Shown: positions 16,259-25,269, numbered from the stretch's first letter. The stretch is 64,000 bases of DNA from Christiangramia sp. OXR-203 (GCF_034372165.1 NZ_CP139698.1:3162001-3226000), one strand, 5' to 3'. Numbers and translations: made by a program. The notes: generated from the letters alone by a model not told the origin.

Positions 16259-17197
16259 ATGAAAGGACCTTTATTTTACTCAAAAATTCTTCTCTTTGGA
16301 GAATACGGGATCATTAAAGATTCCAAGGGTTTATCGATTCCATATAACTTTTATAATGGTGCTTTGAAGTTGTCTGATAATGACACTGAACAGGCGAAAA
16401 AATCGAATACCAACCTGCGTAAATTTGCTGCTTACCTTGAAGCACTTCAGGAAAACAATCCAGAACTTGTAAAGTTTGATATCGAAGCTCTTAAGGCAGA
16501 TATTTCCAGCGGAATGTATTTTGATTCAAGTATTCCTCAAGGTTATGGTGTTGGTAGTAGTGGTGCATTAGTTGCCGCAATTTACGATAAATATGCAAAT
16601 GATAAGATCACCGTTCTTGAGAACCTTACCCGGGACAAATTATTAAAGCTGAAAAAGATCTTCGGAGAAATGGAATCATTTTTCCACGGAAAATCTTCAG
16701 GACTGGATCCGCTTAATTCATATTTGAGCATTCCTATTTTAATTAATTCCAAAGAAAATATTGAACCTGCAGGAATTCCTTCTCAAACCGAAAATGGAAC
16801 CGGAGCAGTATTCTTGCTTGACAGCGGAATTACTGGAGATACTGCCCCAATGGTTAGTATTTTTATGGAAAATATGAAACAGGAGCCTTTCAGAAAAATG
16901 CTGAAGGACCAGTTCGTGACTCAAACAGATGCTTGTGTGGATGACTTTTTGAAAGGAGATGTAAAATCGCTTTTCAAGAACGTAAAGAAACTTTCTCATA
17001 CCGTTCTGGATAACTTCAAACCAATGATTCCTGCGCAGTTCCATAAATTGTGGCAGAAAGGGATCGAAACCAATGATTACTACCTGAAACTTTGTGGGTC
17101 TGGTGGCGGAGGTTACATTCTTGGTTTTACCGAAGATATCGAAAAAGCAAGAAAATCACTTAAAGGATATAACCTGGAAGTAGTTTACAACTTCTAA
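16259..17197 (+). CDS. GHMP kinase, probable mevalonate-pathway kinase
   Basis: A 312-residue GHMP kinase. The opening KGPLFYSKILLFGEYGII is the conserved start of a flavobacterial family placed next to mvaD; the phosphate loop is GYGVGSSGALVAAIYD (about residue 100), and GSGGGGYILGF near the C-terminus is GHMP motif 3. It most likely phosphorylates mevalonate (or phosphomevalonate), though which of the two steps is not certain from sequence. I took the second ATG (16259); the first at 16253 adds only two residues. The gap to mvaD is 48 bases and contains a CAAGTTTG sequence that could be a weak internal -7 box; the UbiA gene follows after 10 bases. Confidence 0.88.
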   Translation: MKGPLFYSKILLFGEYGIIKDSKGLSIPYNFYNGALKLSDNDTEQAKKSNTNLRKFAAYLEALQENNPELVKFDIEALKADISSGMYFDSSIPQGYGVGSSGALVAAIYDKYANDKITVLENLTRDKLLKLKKIFGEMESFFHGKSSGLDPLNSYLSIPILINSKENIEPAGIPSQTENGTGAVFLLDSGITGDTAPMVSIFMENMKQEPFRKMLKDQFVTQTDACVDDFLKGDVKSLFKNVKKLSHTVLDNFKPMIPAQFHKLWQKGIETNDYYLKLCGSGGGGYILGFTEDIEKARKSLKGYNLEVVYNF

Positions 17198-17207
17198 ACT
17201 CAATTTT

Positions 17208-18113
17208 ATGCCAGGGATCGCGAAAAAGCGCCTGCTACTGAAAATACTCAGTTTATTTTCTGTAGTTAGGGGATACAATATATTGGTGGTCGTCCTAGCG
17301 CAGTATTTAACTTCAGCTTTTATACTTGCCCCAGATAAACCATTGCGGGAAGTATTTTTTGATGCGAACCTGTTTTTTTTGATCCTTGCTTCCTCTACCG
17401 TGATCGCTTCAGGTTATATTATCAACAACTTTTACGATAGCGAAAAAGATCTTATCAATCGTCCTAAGAAAACCATGCTCGACCGCGTGGTTAGTCAGCG
17501 TACAAAATTATCAGTTTATTTTATTCTGAATTTTGCCGCTATCTTTTTTGCCAGCTATGTATCATTTAAAGCAGTAGTGTTTTTCAGTATATATATTTTC
17601 GTAATCTGGCTATACTCACATCGCCTTAAAAAGATTTTGTTTCTCGGTAATCTTGTCGCTTCCGTTCTTGCGATCACTCCTTTTTTCGTGATCTTCGTTT
17701 ATTATAGAAATTTTGAGACGGTCATATTTATTCATGCTGTATTTCTCTATTTGATGATCCTTATGCGGGAACTTGTCAAGGACCTGGAAAATATGCAGGG
17801 TGACCTCGCTCAGAATTATAGAACCATACCACTTGTTTTCGGTGAGCGGTGGAGTAAATTCTGTCTTGCTGTATGTGCCGTAGTTGCCATCATGCCCATT
17901 TACTTATTGATCACTCGATTTCAGACAGGTTACATGAATTATTATTTCTACACTTCACTGCTTTTACTCGGTGTTTTTCTTCTACTCTTATACTTCAGCA
18001 AAGCCAAGTGGCAATATCTCTTATTGCATAATATTTTGAAACTGATCATTGTCGTAGGCGTATTCAGCATTCTGCTTATTGATCTACAGGAAGTACTGAA
18101 CCGGGTTTTTTAG
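17208..18113 (+). CDS. UbiA family prenyltransferase
   Basis: A 301-residue inner-membrane protein with about nine helices. The two Asp-rich motifs of UbiA enzymes are present: NNFYDSEKDLINRPKK (about 84-99) and RELVKDLENMQGD (about 188-200), which bind the prenyl diphosphate through Mg. Flavobacterial members beside mevalonate genes are often labelled geranylgeranylglycerol-phosphate geranylgeranyltransferase, after archaeal relatives, but the bacterial acceptor is not established and menaquinone or heme-type acceptors cannot be excluded. It starts 10 bases after the GHMP kinase gene, consistent with an isoprenoid operon. The next gene has its own -7 box. Confidence 0.9.
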   Translation: MPGIAKKRLLLKILSLFSVVRGYNILVVVLAQYLTSAFILAPDKPLREVFFDANLFFLILASSTVIASGYIINNFYDSEKDLINRPKKTMLDRVVSQRTKLSVYFILNFAAIFFASYVSFKAVVFFSIYIFVIWLYSHRLKKILFLGNLVASVLAITPFFVIFVYYRNFETVIFIHAVFLYLMILMRELVKDLENMQGDLAQNYRTIPLVFGERWSKFCLAVCAVVAIMPIYLLITRFQTGYMNYYFYTSLLLLGVFLLLLYFSKAKWQYLLLHNILKLIIVVGVFSILLIDLQEVLNRVF

Positions 18114-18171
18114 GTAATCCCCTCATCTTAAAAGTTTTCTCAAATACTTAGCATCCTCATGCGGGATAACG

Positions 18172-18179
18172 TATCTTTG
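18172..18179 (+). promoter_or_regulatory. Bacteroidetes -7 box TATCTTTG before pseudouridine synthase gene
   Basis: Exact TAnnTTTG followed by C, 14 bases before the ATG at 18194. It also argues against the upstream in-frame TTG at 18188, which lies in the untranslated leader or at its edge. Confidence 0.55.
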
Positions 18180-18193
18180 CAAAAATTTTGGCA

Positions 18194-19033
18194 ATGAGCA
18201 GAAACGATAGATCTTCAGGCGGTAAGAATAGTGGCAGACAAGGTGGTGGTACCAGGAAAAAATCTCACGCACGTGGGAATGCACCGGTAAAACCTAAAAT
18301 GGAGAAGAGTCCGCTTTCTAATTCCGAAGGTATTCGTCTTAATAAGTATATCGCAAACTCTGGAATTTGTTCACGGAGAGATGCAGATATGTACATTGCT
18401 GCTGGTAATGTTACTGTAAACGGGAAGTCTGTTACAGAGATGGGTTATAAAGTAAAACTTGAAGACGATGTTCGTTTTGATGGTCGCCGAATCAACCCGG
18501 AGAAACCACAATATATACTTCTGAATAAACCAGCTGGATTTTTTGTAACTGGAAATCCTGAAAAAGGTGGTAAAACTGTGATGGAGCTTGTTTCCAAAGT
18601 GACCGACGCCAGAGTAAGTCCTGTTGGGAAACTAGACAACCAGGCCAAGGGTCTGTTGCTATTTACCAATGATGGAACTCTTGCTAAGAAACTGGCCAAA
18701 CCTAAGAATGGAATTCGCCAGATCTACCACGTAACGTTAAGTAAAGCTCTTTCTAAGGAAGATCTTGAATCTATCGAAAAAGGAGTTTTCCTTGAAGGCT
18801 CTAAAGTGATCGTGACGAGCATTAGCTTTATTGACGACAAACCTCATACTGAAGTTGGGATTGAACTTTACAGTATCAAGGAACATATTGTAACCAGGAT
18901 CTTTAAGAGCATGGGCTACGATGTAGAAAGCCTGGATCGCGTTGTATTTGGAGGTCTAACCAAGAAAGATCTGTCTCGCGGGCGCACCAGAAACCTTACC
19001 GAACAGGAGGTTATCAACCTTGGGATGCACTAA
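18194..19033 (+). CDS. RluB/RsuA-type pseudouridine synthase
   Basis: A 279-residue enzyme. A basic, Gly/Ser/Arg-rich N-terminal extension (about 1-45) precedes an S4 RNA-binding domain starting IRLNKYIANSGICSRRDADMY (split by eye at residues 50-70), then the catalytic domain with SPVGKLDNQAKGLLLFTNDG. In RluB/RsuA the motif is GRLDxxTxGLLLLTNDG with catalytic Asp; here it reads GKLDNQAKGLLLFTNDG, so the Asp is kept, Arg is Lys and Thr is Ala. It should modify a uridine of 23S or 16S rRNA, more likely 23S by similarity to RluB. The ATG at 18194 is supported by the -7 box 14 bases upstream. Confidence 0.92.
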   Translation: MSRNDRSSGGKNSGRQGGGTRKKSHARGNAPVKPKMEKSPLSNSEGIRLNKYIANSGICSRRDADMYIAAGNVTVNGKSVTEMGYKVKLEDDVRFDGRRINPEKPQYILLNKPAGFFVTGNPEKGGKTVMELVSKVTDARVSPVGKLDNQAKGLLLFTNDGTLAKKLAKPKNGIRQIYHVTLSKALSKEDLESIEKGVFLEGSKVIVTSISFIDDKPHTEVGIELYSIKEHIVTRIFKSMGYDVESLDRVVFGGLTKKDLSRGRTRNLTEQEVINLGMH

Positions 19034-19310
19034 TTCATTTTTTAGCTTTTCCATTTTAATTTTTTAAATACATTTACCGCGTCAAAAGTCGGAGGATTTT
19101 CCCTGGCTTCCTGTCGATCAATAGGTAATTGAATAGAAACATCTTTTTATTAGCTGAAAAGCCTTCAGCATTGCAACTCCATGACGATCAGATAACTATC
19201 GTTACACAATGGAGCGAGTCAAACTCTTTTCTTAACATTAATTTATTAGTCGATCTTTTTGACCCTATCAATTATTATCTAATTTTTAGCCTTAAAATCA
19301 TTTACGCAAA
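19034..19310. other. Intergenic region before the polyamine operon
   Basis: A 277-base stretch between co-directional genes. A frame of 61 codons (19129-19314) is present but has no family resemblance and overlaps the next gene. TACATTTA at about 19066 is one mismatch from a -7 box. No terminator hairpin follows the preceding gene. Otherwise nothing recognisable. Confidence 0.4.
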
Positions 19311-20714
19311 TTGAATACAAAGTACAGCGATCTCATAGACCAGACTTATTACTTTCCACAGGAAGAATTTTCACTGGAAGGAACACAATTAAAATTTCAT
19401 GATATTGACCTTATGAAGCTTGTGGAGCAGTATGGCGCTCCCCTCAAGTTTACATATTTGCCTAAAATATCACAGAACATCAACAGAGCAAAAGGCTGGT
19501 TTCAAGCCGCCTTGGAAAAACATGATTACAAAGGTTCCTATAATTACTGTTATTGCACTAAAAGCTCCCATTTTGAACATGTCCTCAAGGAAGCTTTAAG
19601 GAATGACATTCACATTGAAACTTCTTCAGCTTTTGATATCAATATTGTCGAAAAGCTTAAAGCTGCAGGAAAGATCTCCAACGATCATTGGGTAATTTGT
19701 AATGGCTTCAAAAGAGATCAATACGTTGAAAATATAAGCAGACTTATCAATAGCGGACACGAAAAGTGTATCCCGGTGATCGATAATTACGAAGAACTGG
19801 ATCTACTTTCAGAAAAAGTGGACGGGAAATTCCAGGTAGGGATAAGAATTGCTTCGGAAGAAGAGCCAAAATTCGAATTTTATACTTCAAGGTTGGGGAT
19901 TGGATACCAGAACATCGTTCCGTTTTTTCATAAACAACTGAAGGATAACGAGCAGGTAGACCTTAAAATGCTACATTTTTTCATTAACACCGGGATTCGC
20001 GATACAGCCTACTACTGGAACGAATTGAACAAGTGTTTGAAAGTATATACCAGTTTAAAGAAATTATGTCCAAGCCTGGATAGCTTGAACATTGGTGGTG
20101 GATTCCCTATCAAGAACTCACTGGCTTTTGATTATGACTATGCTTACATGGTAGATGAGATCATCAACCAGATCAAACTAACCTGTGAAGAAGCCGGAGT
20201 AGATGTTCCAAATATCTTTACGGAGTTTGGAAGTTTTACAGTTGGTGAAAGTGGCGGTGCGATCTACGAGGTTTTATACCAGAAACAGCAGAATGATCGT
20301 GAAAAATGGAATATGATCAACTCTTCGTTCATTACTACATTGCCAGATACCTGGGCGATCAGTAAAAAATTCGTTATGCTGGCAATAAACAGGTGGAATG
20401 ATGAGTATGAAAGAGTTTTGCTGGGAGGTCTAACCTGCGACAGTGATGATTATTATAATTCTGAACAACATACTAACGCGATCTATCTTCCGAAGTTTAA
20501 AAAGGAAAAGCCTTTATATATTGGGTTCTTTAATACCGGTGCTTATCAGGATACCATTGGAGGTTTTGGCGGATTACAGCATTGTCTTATTCCGCAGCCC
20601 AAACATATTTTAATTGACCGGGACGAAGATGATAAGATCTCAACGAAACTTTTCAGCGAACAACAGAACTCTGAAGACATGTTAAGTATTCTTGGCTATG
20701 ACAGAAATAATTAA
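19311..20714 (+). CDS. speA: Arginine decarboxylase, fold-III PLP enzyme
   Basis: A 467-residue PLP enzyme of the alanine-racemase/ODC fold. The PLP lysine is Lys84 in YCYCTKSS; ETSSAFDI, GGGFPI (phosphate loop) and the C-terminal GLTCDSDDYY, which supplies the active-site Cys across the dimer, are all visible. It is much shorter than the E. coli biosynthetic enzyme (about 650) and is the compact Bacteroidetes form. The reaction is arginine to agmatine plus CO2, the first step of the agmatine route to putrescine. No ATG occurs until codon 35, well inside the conserved region, so a TTG start at 19311 is used. Agmatinase follows 52 bases later, supporting arginine rather than diaminopimelate as substrate. 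Confidence 0.88.
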   Translation: MNTKYSDLIDQTYYFPQEEFSLEGTQLKFHDIDLMKLVEQYGAPLKFTYLPKISQNINRAKGWFQAALEKHDYKGSYNYCYCTKSSHFEHVLKEALRNDIHIETSSAFDINIVEKLKAAGKISNDHWVICNGFKRDQYVENISRLINSGHEKCIPVIDNYEELDLLSEKVDGKFQVGIRIASEEEPKFEFYTSRLGIGYQNIVPFFHKQLKDNEQVDLKMLHFFINTGIRDTAYYWNELNKCLKVYTSLKKLCPSLDSLNIGGGFPIKNSLAFDYDYAYMVDEIINQIKLTCEEAGVDVPNIFTEFGSFTVGESGGAIYEVLYQKQQNDREKWNMINSSFITTLPDTWAISKKFVMLAINRWNDEYERVLLGGLTCDSDDYYNSEQHTNAIYLPKFKKEKPLYIGFFNTGAYQDTIGGFGGLQHCLIPQPKHILIDRDEDDKISTKLFSEQQNSEDMLSILGYDRNN

Positions 20715-20766
20715 AACGATACCTTTAACCAACTAATAAACAACTAACTAAATAATTCAATTAGCC

Positions 20767-21642
20767 ATGAGCAAAAAGAATTACGCCGGGATACCCGATA
20801 AATATGCTCGTATAGACGAAGCAAAAGTGGTATTGATTCCTGTGCCGTATGATGGAACCAGTACCTGGCAGAAAGGTGCCGATAAAGGACCGGATGCATT
20901 TTTAGACGCTTCAGAAAATATGGAGCTGTATGATATCGAAACAAATACTGAGGTTTACAAAAAAGGAATTTATCTGGCACCACCGGTGACCGAGGATTCT
21001 TCTCCCGAAAAAATGGTTGAAGCGGTTTACAAAACCACGAAAAACTATATTAAACAGGAGAAATTCGTAACCCTTTTTGGAGGTGAACATTCAGTTTCTA
21101 TTGGTAGCATCAAAGCTTTTAATGAATCTTTCTCAGACCTTACGGTAGTACAACTGGATGCTCATGCAGATCTAAGACCTGAATACGAAGGATCAACCTG
21201 TAATCATGCCTGTGCGCTTCATGAAGCCAGTAAGACCACGAATCTTGTTCAGGTAGGAATACGCTCCATGGACATTTCAGAAAAAGATCATATGGATGAA
21301 AACCAGGTGTATTTCGCCCATGATCTTTACGAAGACTGGCAGGAAGATGCGATTGGACAAATGACTCCAAACGTATTTATCACCATAGATCTTGACGCTT
21401 TTGACCCTAGCATCATGCCTTCAACCGGTACTCCGGAGCCAGGCGGATTATTCTGGTACGAGACATTGGAATTTCTCAAAATGATGTTCAAGAAAAAGAA
21501 TGTGGTTGGCTTTGATATTGTAGAGCTTTGCCCGGATAAGAATGAAAAATCTTCAGACTTCCTGGCAGCAAAACTTTATTACAAAATGCTGAGCTACAAA
21601 TTTAAATATCAAAATTTTACTGAAGAAGACGAAGATGAGTAA
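20767..21642 (+). CDS. speB: Agmatinase (arginase/ureohydrolase family)
   Basis: A 291-residue ureohydrolase. The Mn-binding motifs are FGGEHSVSIG (His), DAHADLRPEYEG (Asp-His-Asp) and TIDLDAFDPSIMPSTGTPEPGG (Asp-Asp, catalytic His region), in the correct order and spacing. The GTPEPGGL tail is typical of agmatinases rather than arginases. It hydrolyses agmatine to putrescine and urea. It lies between the arginine decarboxylase and a deoxyhypusine-synthase homologue; its last 8 bases overlap the latter, which suggests translational coupling and a common polyamine pathway. Its acidic C-terminus (FTEEDEDE) is unremarkable. Cytoplasmic. Confidence 0.95.
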   Translation: MSKKNYAGIPDKYARIDEAKVVLIPVPYDGTSTWQKGADKGPDAFLDASENMELYDIETNTEVYKKGIYLAPPVTEDSSPEKMVEAVYKTTKNYIKQEKFVTLFGGEHSVSIGSIKAFNESFSDLTVVQLDAHADLRPEYEGSTCNHACALHEASKTTNLVQVGIRSMDISEKDHMDENQVYFAHDLYEDWQEDAIGQMTPNVFITIDLDAFDPSIMPSTGTPEPGGLFWYETLEFLKMMFKKKNVVGFDIVELCPDKNEKSSDFLAAKLYYKMLSYKFKYQNFTEEDEDE

Positions 21643-22606
21643 AGGACATATTTCCCAATTTATAGAAAAATATTATTTACATTTTAATGCTGCTGCACTA
21701 GTTGACGCTGCAAAAGATTACGAAAAGCAGCTTCAAGGCGGTTCAAAAATGCTTGTTTCCCTTGCTGGGGCAATGAGTACCGCAGAGATAGGAAAGATCT
21801 TTGCCGAAATGATTCGCCAGGATAAGGTGCATATCGTTTCCTGTACCGGGGCAAACCTGGAAGAGGACGTGATGAATCTTGTAGCGCATTCACATTACAA
21901 ACGAGTTCCAAATTATCGTGACCTTACCGCTCAGGATGAGTGGGATCTATTAGAGAAAGGTTTAAACCGGGTTACAGATACCTGTATTCCTGAAGAAGAG
22001 GCTTTCCGTAGAATTCAGGATCATATTTTCAAGATCTGGAAAGATGCTGAAGAAAAAGGAGAACGTTATTTCCCGCATGAATTTCTGCATAAGTTATTGC
22101 TAAGTGGAGTTATGGAGGAGCATTACGAGATCGACTTAAAAGATTCCTGGATGTATGCCGCTGCGGAAAAGAACTTGCCAATGGTGGTACCTGGATGGGA
22201 AGATTCTACCTTGGGGAATATCTTCGCTTCATACGTGCTTAAAGGTGAACTGAAGGCCAGTACAATGAAATCTGGAATTGAATATATGACCTTCCTTGCC
22301 GACTGGTATACTGAAAATTCCAAAGATGGAATTGGATTTTTCCAGATTGGTGGTGGTATTGCCGGGGATTTCCCAATTTGTGTAGTACCAATGCTTTATC
22401 AGGATATGGAGCGTACAGATACTCCTTTCTGGAGCTATTTTTGTCAGATATCAGATTCTACAACCAGTTACGGTTCGTACTCCGGAGCTGTTCCAAATGA
22501 AAAGATCACTTGGGGGAAACTGGATATCAACACTCCTAAACATATTATTGAAAGTGATGCGACCATCGTTGCACCGCTGATCTTTGCTTATCTCCTGGAT
22601 ATGTAA
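21635..22606 (+). CDS. Deoxyhypusine synthase-family protein (bacterial)
   Basis: A 323-residue NAD-dependent enzyme of the deoxyhypusine/homospermidine synthase family. The catalytic Lys is kept as Lys295 in ITWGKLDI, matching the WGK motif of the eukaryotic enzyme; SLAGAMSTAEIG, VSCTGANLEEDV and the FFQIGGGIAGDFP segment form the NAD site. Bacteria lack eIF5A, so the true substrate is not deoxyhypusine precursor. Operon partners arginine decarboxylase and agmatinase point to a polyamine such as putrescine, giving homospermidine or a related product. It overlaps agmatinase by 8 bases and is followed by a strong terminator at 22631, so it ends the operon. Confidence 0.9.
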   Translation: MSKGHISQFIEKYYLHFNAAALVDAAKDYEKQLQGGSKMLVSLAGAMSTAEIGKIFAEMIRQDKVHIVSCTGANLEEDVMNLVAHSHYKRVPNYRDLTAQDEWDLLEKGLNRVTDTCIPEEEAFRRIQDHIFKIWKDAEEKGERYFPHEFLHKLLLSGVMEEHYEIDLKDSWMYAAAEKNLPMVVPGWEDSTLGNIFASYVLKGELKASTMKSGIEYMTFLADWYTENSKDGIGFFQIGGGIAGDFPICVVPMLYQDMERTDTPFWSYFCQISDSTTSYGSYSGAVPNEKITWGKLDINTPKHIIESDATIVAPLIFAYLLDM

Positions 22607-22630
22607 TTAACAAATAATTACCTTACATTG

Positions 22631-22677
22631 AAGCTGCTCAACAGGCGAAATTGCCTAATATTGAGCAGCTTTTTTGT
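22631..22677 (+). terminator. Terminator of the polyamine operon
   Basis: Eleven-base stem AAGCTGCTCAA (22631-22641) / TTGAGCAGCTT (22661-22671) with a 19-base loop that itself holds a small AGGC/GCCT stem, followed by a run of T. It lies 25 bases after the stop and 12 bases before the next ATG. Confidence 0.88.
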
Positions 22678-22688
22678 TTTTATCATCC

Positions 22689-23267
22689 ATGCAGAAACTT
22701 TTACTCTTTCTCCTCATCGCCATATCAATACAATCCTGTAATACACCCAGTTATATGTTTTCCAGTGTATCGCAAAAAACTTACAGTTTTCCTGAAGGCA
22801 CCCACTTACTAAATATTATTGATGCCCCTGAAAGCGTTCGGCTTGAGTTGCGAGAGATGGTTTTTGACAAATTAGACGATTGTATCCCCAATGGCAAACT
22901 TGTGAGTATACAGGATACGCCGGTAACCTTAATAAACTCACGGCCTAGTTTCAATAGTTCAGCTGAAGATCTTGAGCAATTGGCTTCAAGAGCAAAAGGC
23001 TACGACTATTTCATTAATATCAAAGCTGAAAAACCTGCAGACGACCTTGGATCTATACAGATAGGGAATATCGATCCCAACGAAGCAAATGTGACTAAGG
23101 TATCTCTGGAGATCATTAATTTAAATGATAAAGTTAGTATCTATTACAGCCATGTAAAATCTGAATTAAAAGTTGATGATGATAGTAAGGATTTTGCATT
23201 CTCTGTCAGTGCGCAATCTATGATGAAAAACAGTTTAAAGAAGATCCTCAAAAGAATGAATAACTAA
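22689..23267 (+). CDS. Lipoprotein of unknown function
   Basis: A 192-residue lipoprotein. The signal MQKLLLFLLIAISIQSC ends in a lipobox with Cys17, followed by NTPSYMFSSVSQ. The mature protein has a mixed alpha/beta pattern (VRLELREMVFDKLDDCIPNG; LASRAKGYDYFINIKAE, each under 21 residues as quoted) and ends with a basic helix. I do not recognise a family; the KAKGYDYFINIK-type segment recalls periplasmic stress or LPS-assembly accessory proteins, but this is not firm. The ATG at 22689 is preferred to a TTG inside the terminator. The next gene starts 1 base after its stop, so the two are co-transcribed. Confidence 0.75.
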   Translation: MQKLLLFLLIAISIQSCNTPSYMFSSVSQKTYSFPEGTHLLNIIDAPESVRLELREMVFDKLDDCIPNGKLVSIQDTPVTLINSRPSFNSSAEDLEQLASRAKGYDYFINIKAEKPADDLGSIQIGNIDPNEANVTKVSLEIINLNDKVSIYYSHVKSELKVDDDSKDFAFSVSAQSMMKNSLKKILKRMNN

Positions 23268-23268
23268 G

Positions 23269-23907
23269 ATGGAGAACTGGCCAATATTCGCAATAGGTTT
23301 CTTAGCGCAGCTATTATTTAGTGCTAGATTGATAAGTCAATGGTTTCTTTCTGAAAAATCCAAGGAGGTTGAAACTCCAGTATTGTTCTGGAAACTCAGT
23401 TTACTGGCATCTATCCTATTATTTACCTATGGATACTTGCGGGATGATTTCGCCATCATGCTAGGACAATTTTTGATCTACGGAGTATACTGGAGAAATC
23501 TTTACTTAATGAATGAATGGAAAAATAGAAATATTTTTTTTAAAGCTCTGGTGATTATTTTCCCTTTTGCCATTGCGGCCTATATCACCTTTTTTGGAAC
23601 TCAAACCTGGGATGATGTGTTTAGGTCTGAGAATATCGCTGGCTGGATTATTGCCTTGGGATTGGTTGCTCAAATCGTATATACCTCAAGATTTTTTTAC
23701 CAGTGGTATTATTCTGAAGTAAATCAGGAATCTTCATTACCGCTGGGTTTCTGGATCCTTAGTTTAATTGGTTCCAGCTTGCTTTTTACCTACGGAATAT
23801 TCCGTGAAGACCCGGTTCTCATGGCTGCACATTTCTTTGGCGCACTCATTTATATGCGTGATATCTATCTTCTGCGGAATTCTAATAAACCCGATCCAAA
23901 GGCTTAG
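23269..23907 (+). CDS. LAB_N (lipid-A-disaccharide synthase N-terminal) domain protein, duplicated
   Basis: A 212-residue membrane protein with two copies of the LAB_N domain. Copy 1 (about 8-80) reads FSARLISQWFLSEK, LLFTYGYLRDDF and YWRNLYLM; copy 2 (about 125-205) reads YTSRFFYQWYYSE, LLFTYGIFREDP and YMRDIYLL. LAB_N is found in front of some LpxB enzymes and as a free membrane protein; a role in lipid A or glycolipid handling is likely but unproven. It starts 1 base after the lipoprotein stop and overlaps by 26 bases the convergent GT-C transferase gene, so it lies at the edge of a glycan-related region. Confidence 0.88.
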   Translation: MENWPIFAIGFLAQLLFSARLISQWFLSEKSKEVETPVLFWKLSLLASILLFTYGYLRDDFAIMLGQFLIYGVYWRNLYLMNEWKNRNIFFKALVIIFPFAIAAYITFFGTQTWDDVFRSENIAGWIIALGLVAQIVYTSRFFYQWYYSEVNQESSLPLGFWILSLIGSSLLFTYGIFREDPVLMAAHFFGALIYMRDIYLLRNSNKPDPKA

Positions 23908-25240
23908 AACTTTTCTGAAGGAATAGCTCATACAGAAAGTACCCAATTACTACCATATATTCTAAGGCTACCAGCCACAGGTTTTCATCATATTGAGCAT
24001 TGGAATAAGCCGAATAACTTAGGATGACCAGCAATGACCAGAGAAGCACAAATCTGAATCTTGTAAACACACTTAGAAAAAGAGGAATTGCCAGATACCA
24101 GGGATGCACTGTTGTAGACAGAAGTAGATAAACAGAAATACCAAATAGCATACTCTTTATTAAGCTCTGAATTGCCCCATTCTTCCGTAGAAAAGTCAGA
24201 AGTAGAACCGCAACAAATGTGACTACGGGTAAGATCTTGCCAGCGGTCTCAATGATGTTATATCCTTTCACTTGGAAACCTATCCACCTCACCAGGTAAT
24301 ATACCGAAGCATTAAATTCAAACTTGCCAAACCATAATCCAACACTTGCCATAAAATTCGCCATTACCTCTTCGGAATAAAATGGAACAAACGAGATCAA
24401 CAGCGTTAGGATTACCAGGCAGTGAAAACCGAGCAATTTCATGAAAGAAAGCTTTGGACTATTCAGAAAAAAACCAAGGAAGAGTGGCAGGAATAGCAGT
24501 GGTAAAAGCTTGACAGAAATGGACAAGCCAAGTACTATTGCAGAAGCTATCCAGCGTTTCTGTTGTAATAAATAAAGAGACCAAACCAGGAAAAACACCA
24601 TGACCGACTCAAAATGCAGATTTCCTGTCATTTCTATGATGATGAAAGGATTGAGGATATAGAGAAAGATCCTGTCTCTGGATAGTCCAAGATTTGAAAG
24701 CAAACGCGCACCAAAAAAGAGTGTCCCGAGATCAGCGAGAATAATTAGTGATCTTAGAAACATCACATTAAGCAAATGGCTGGAATTTGCTAGAAACGAG
24801 GAAGCTGCAAATAGCAACTGATTAACCGGAGGATAGTTTGAATAATGTCCTGCGCTCAGGCTTCCCATTCCTTTTAATAAAACTTTGGTATTAGAAAAAT
24901 CGAGCTCATTGGAAATTTCAGTAGGGATAAATTGATAAGGATTAATACCAGCATTAATGAGCTGGCCATCCCAAATAAATCTAAAGTAATCTTGTGAAAG
25001 TTCTGGAAGTGCGAACAGGAAGATCAATCTAAATATGATCGCGAGTATGACCAGGATTTTGAAATTGTGACGCAGTAACTGATAAAGCTTATAACTTAGG
25101 AAGCATAAGGCTGTATAAATCATCACCAGCCGACCAAAATCTTCCCGGGCTAATCCATATGCAAAACTCCAGTAAAAGGCTACACAGGAGAGCGCTATGA
25201 GAATTGGGAATTTGTAAAGCCTGAGCAGTTTTAGATCCAT
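23882..25240 (-). CDS. GT-C type polyprenol-phosphate glycosyltransferase
   Basis: A 452-residue protein with around ten to twelve membrane helices. After helix 3 it has the periplasmic loop ELSQDYFRFIWDGQLINAG, where the Asp-Tyr-x-Arg pair and WDG resemble the catalytic loop of GT-C mannosyl- or arabinosyl-type transferases, and SNYPPVNQLLF, as in DUF2029/GT87-like enzymes. Such enzymes use polyprenyl-phosphate sugars as donor on the outer face of the inner membrane. It is the last gene of a run with a DPM-type synthase (26742), which makes such donors, and a large GT2. The 29-base gap and common strand suggest one operon. Acceptor unknown. Confidence 0.78.
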   Translation of the reverse strand: MDLKLLRLYKFPILIALSCVAFYWSFAYGLAREDFGRLVMIYTALCFLSYKLYQLLRHNFKILVILAIIFRLIFLFALPELSQDYFRFIWDGQLINAGINPYQFIPTEISNELDFSNTKVLLKGMGSLSAGHYSNYPPVNQLLFAASSFLANSSHLLNVMFLRSLIILADLGTLFFGARLLSNLGLSRDRIFLYILNPFIIIEMTGNLHFESVMVFFLVWSLYLLQQKRWIASAIVLGLSISVKLLPLLFLPLFLGFFLNSPKLSFMKLLGFHCLVILTLLISFVPFYSEEVMANFMASVGLWFGKFEFNASVYYLVRWIGFQVKGYNIIETAGKILPVVTFVAVLLLTFLRKNGAIQSLIKSMLFGISVYLLLSTTVHPWYLAIPLFLSVFTRFRFVLLWSLLVILSYSAYSNAQYDENLWLVALEYMVVIGYFLYELFLQKSSKPLDRVY

Positions 25241-25269
25241 TCCGGTATAAGGATTTCCGACTAAGTTAG

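Noticed and set aside
19129..19314. 61-codon plus-strand frame before the polyamine operon
   Set aside because: No family resemblance, no promoter box, and it runs into the arginine decarboxylase start; treated as intergenic.
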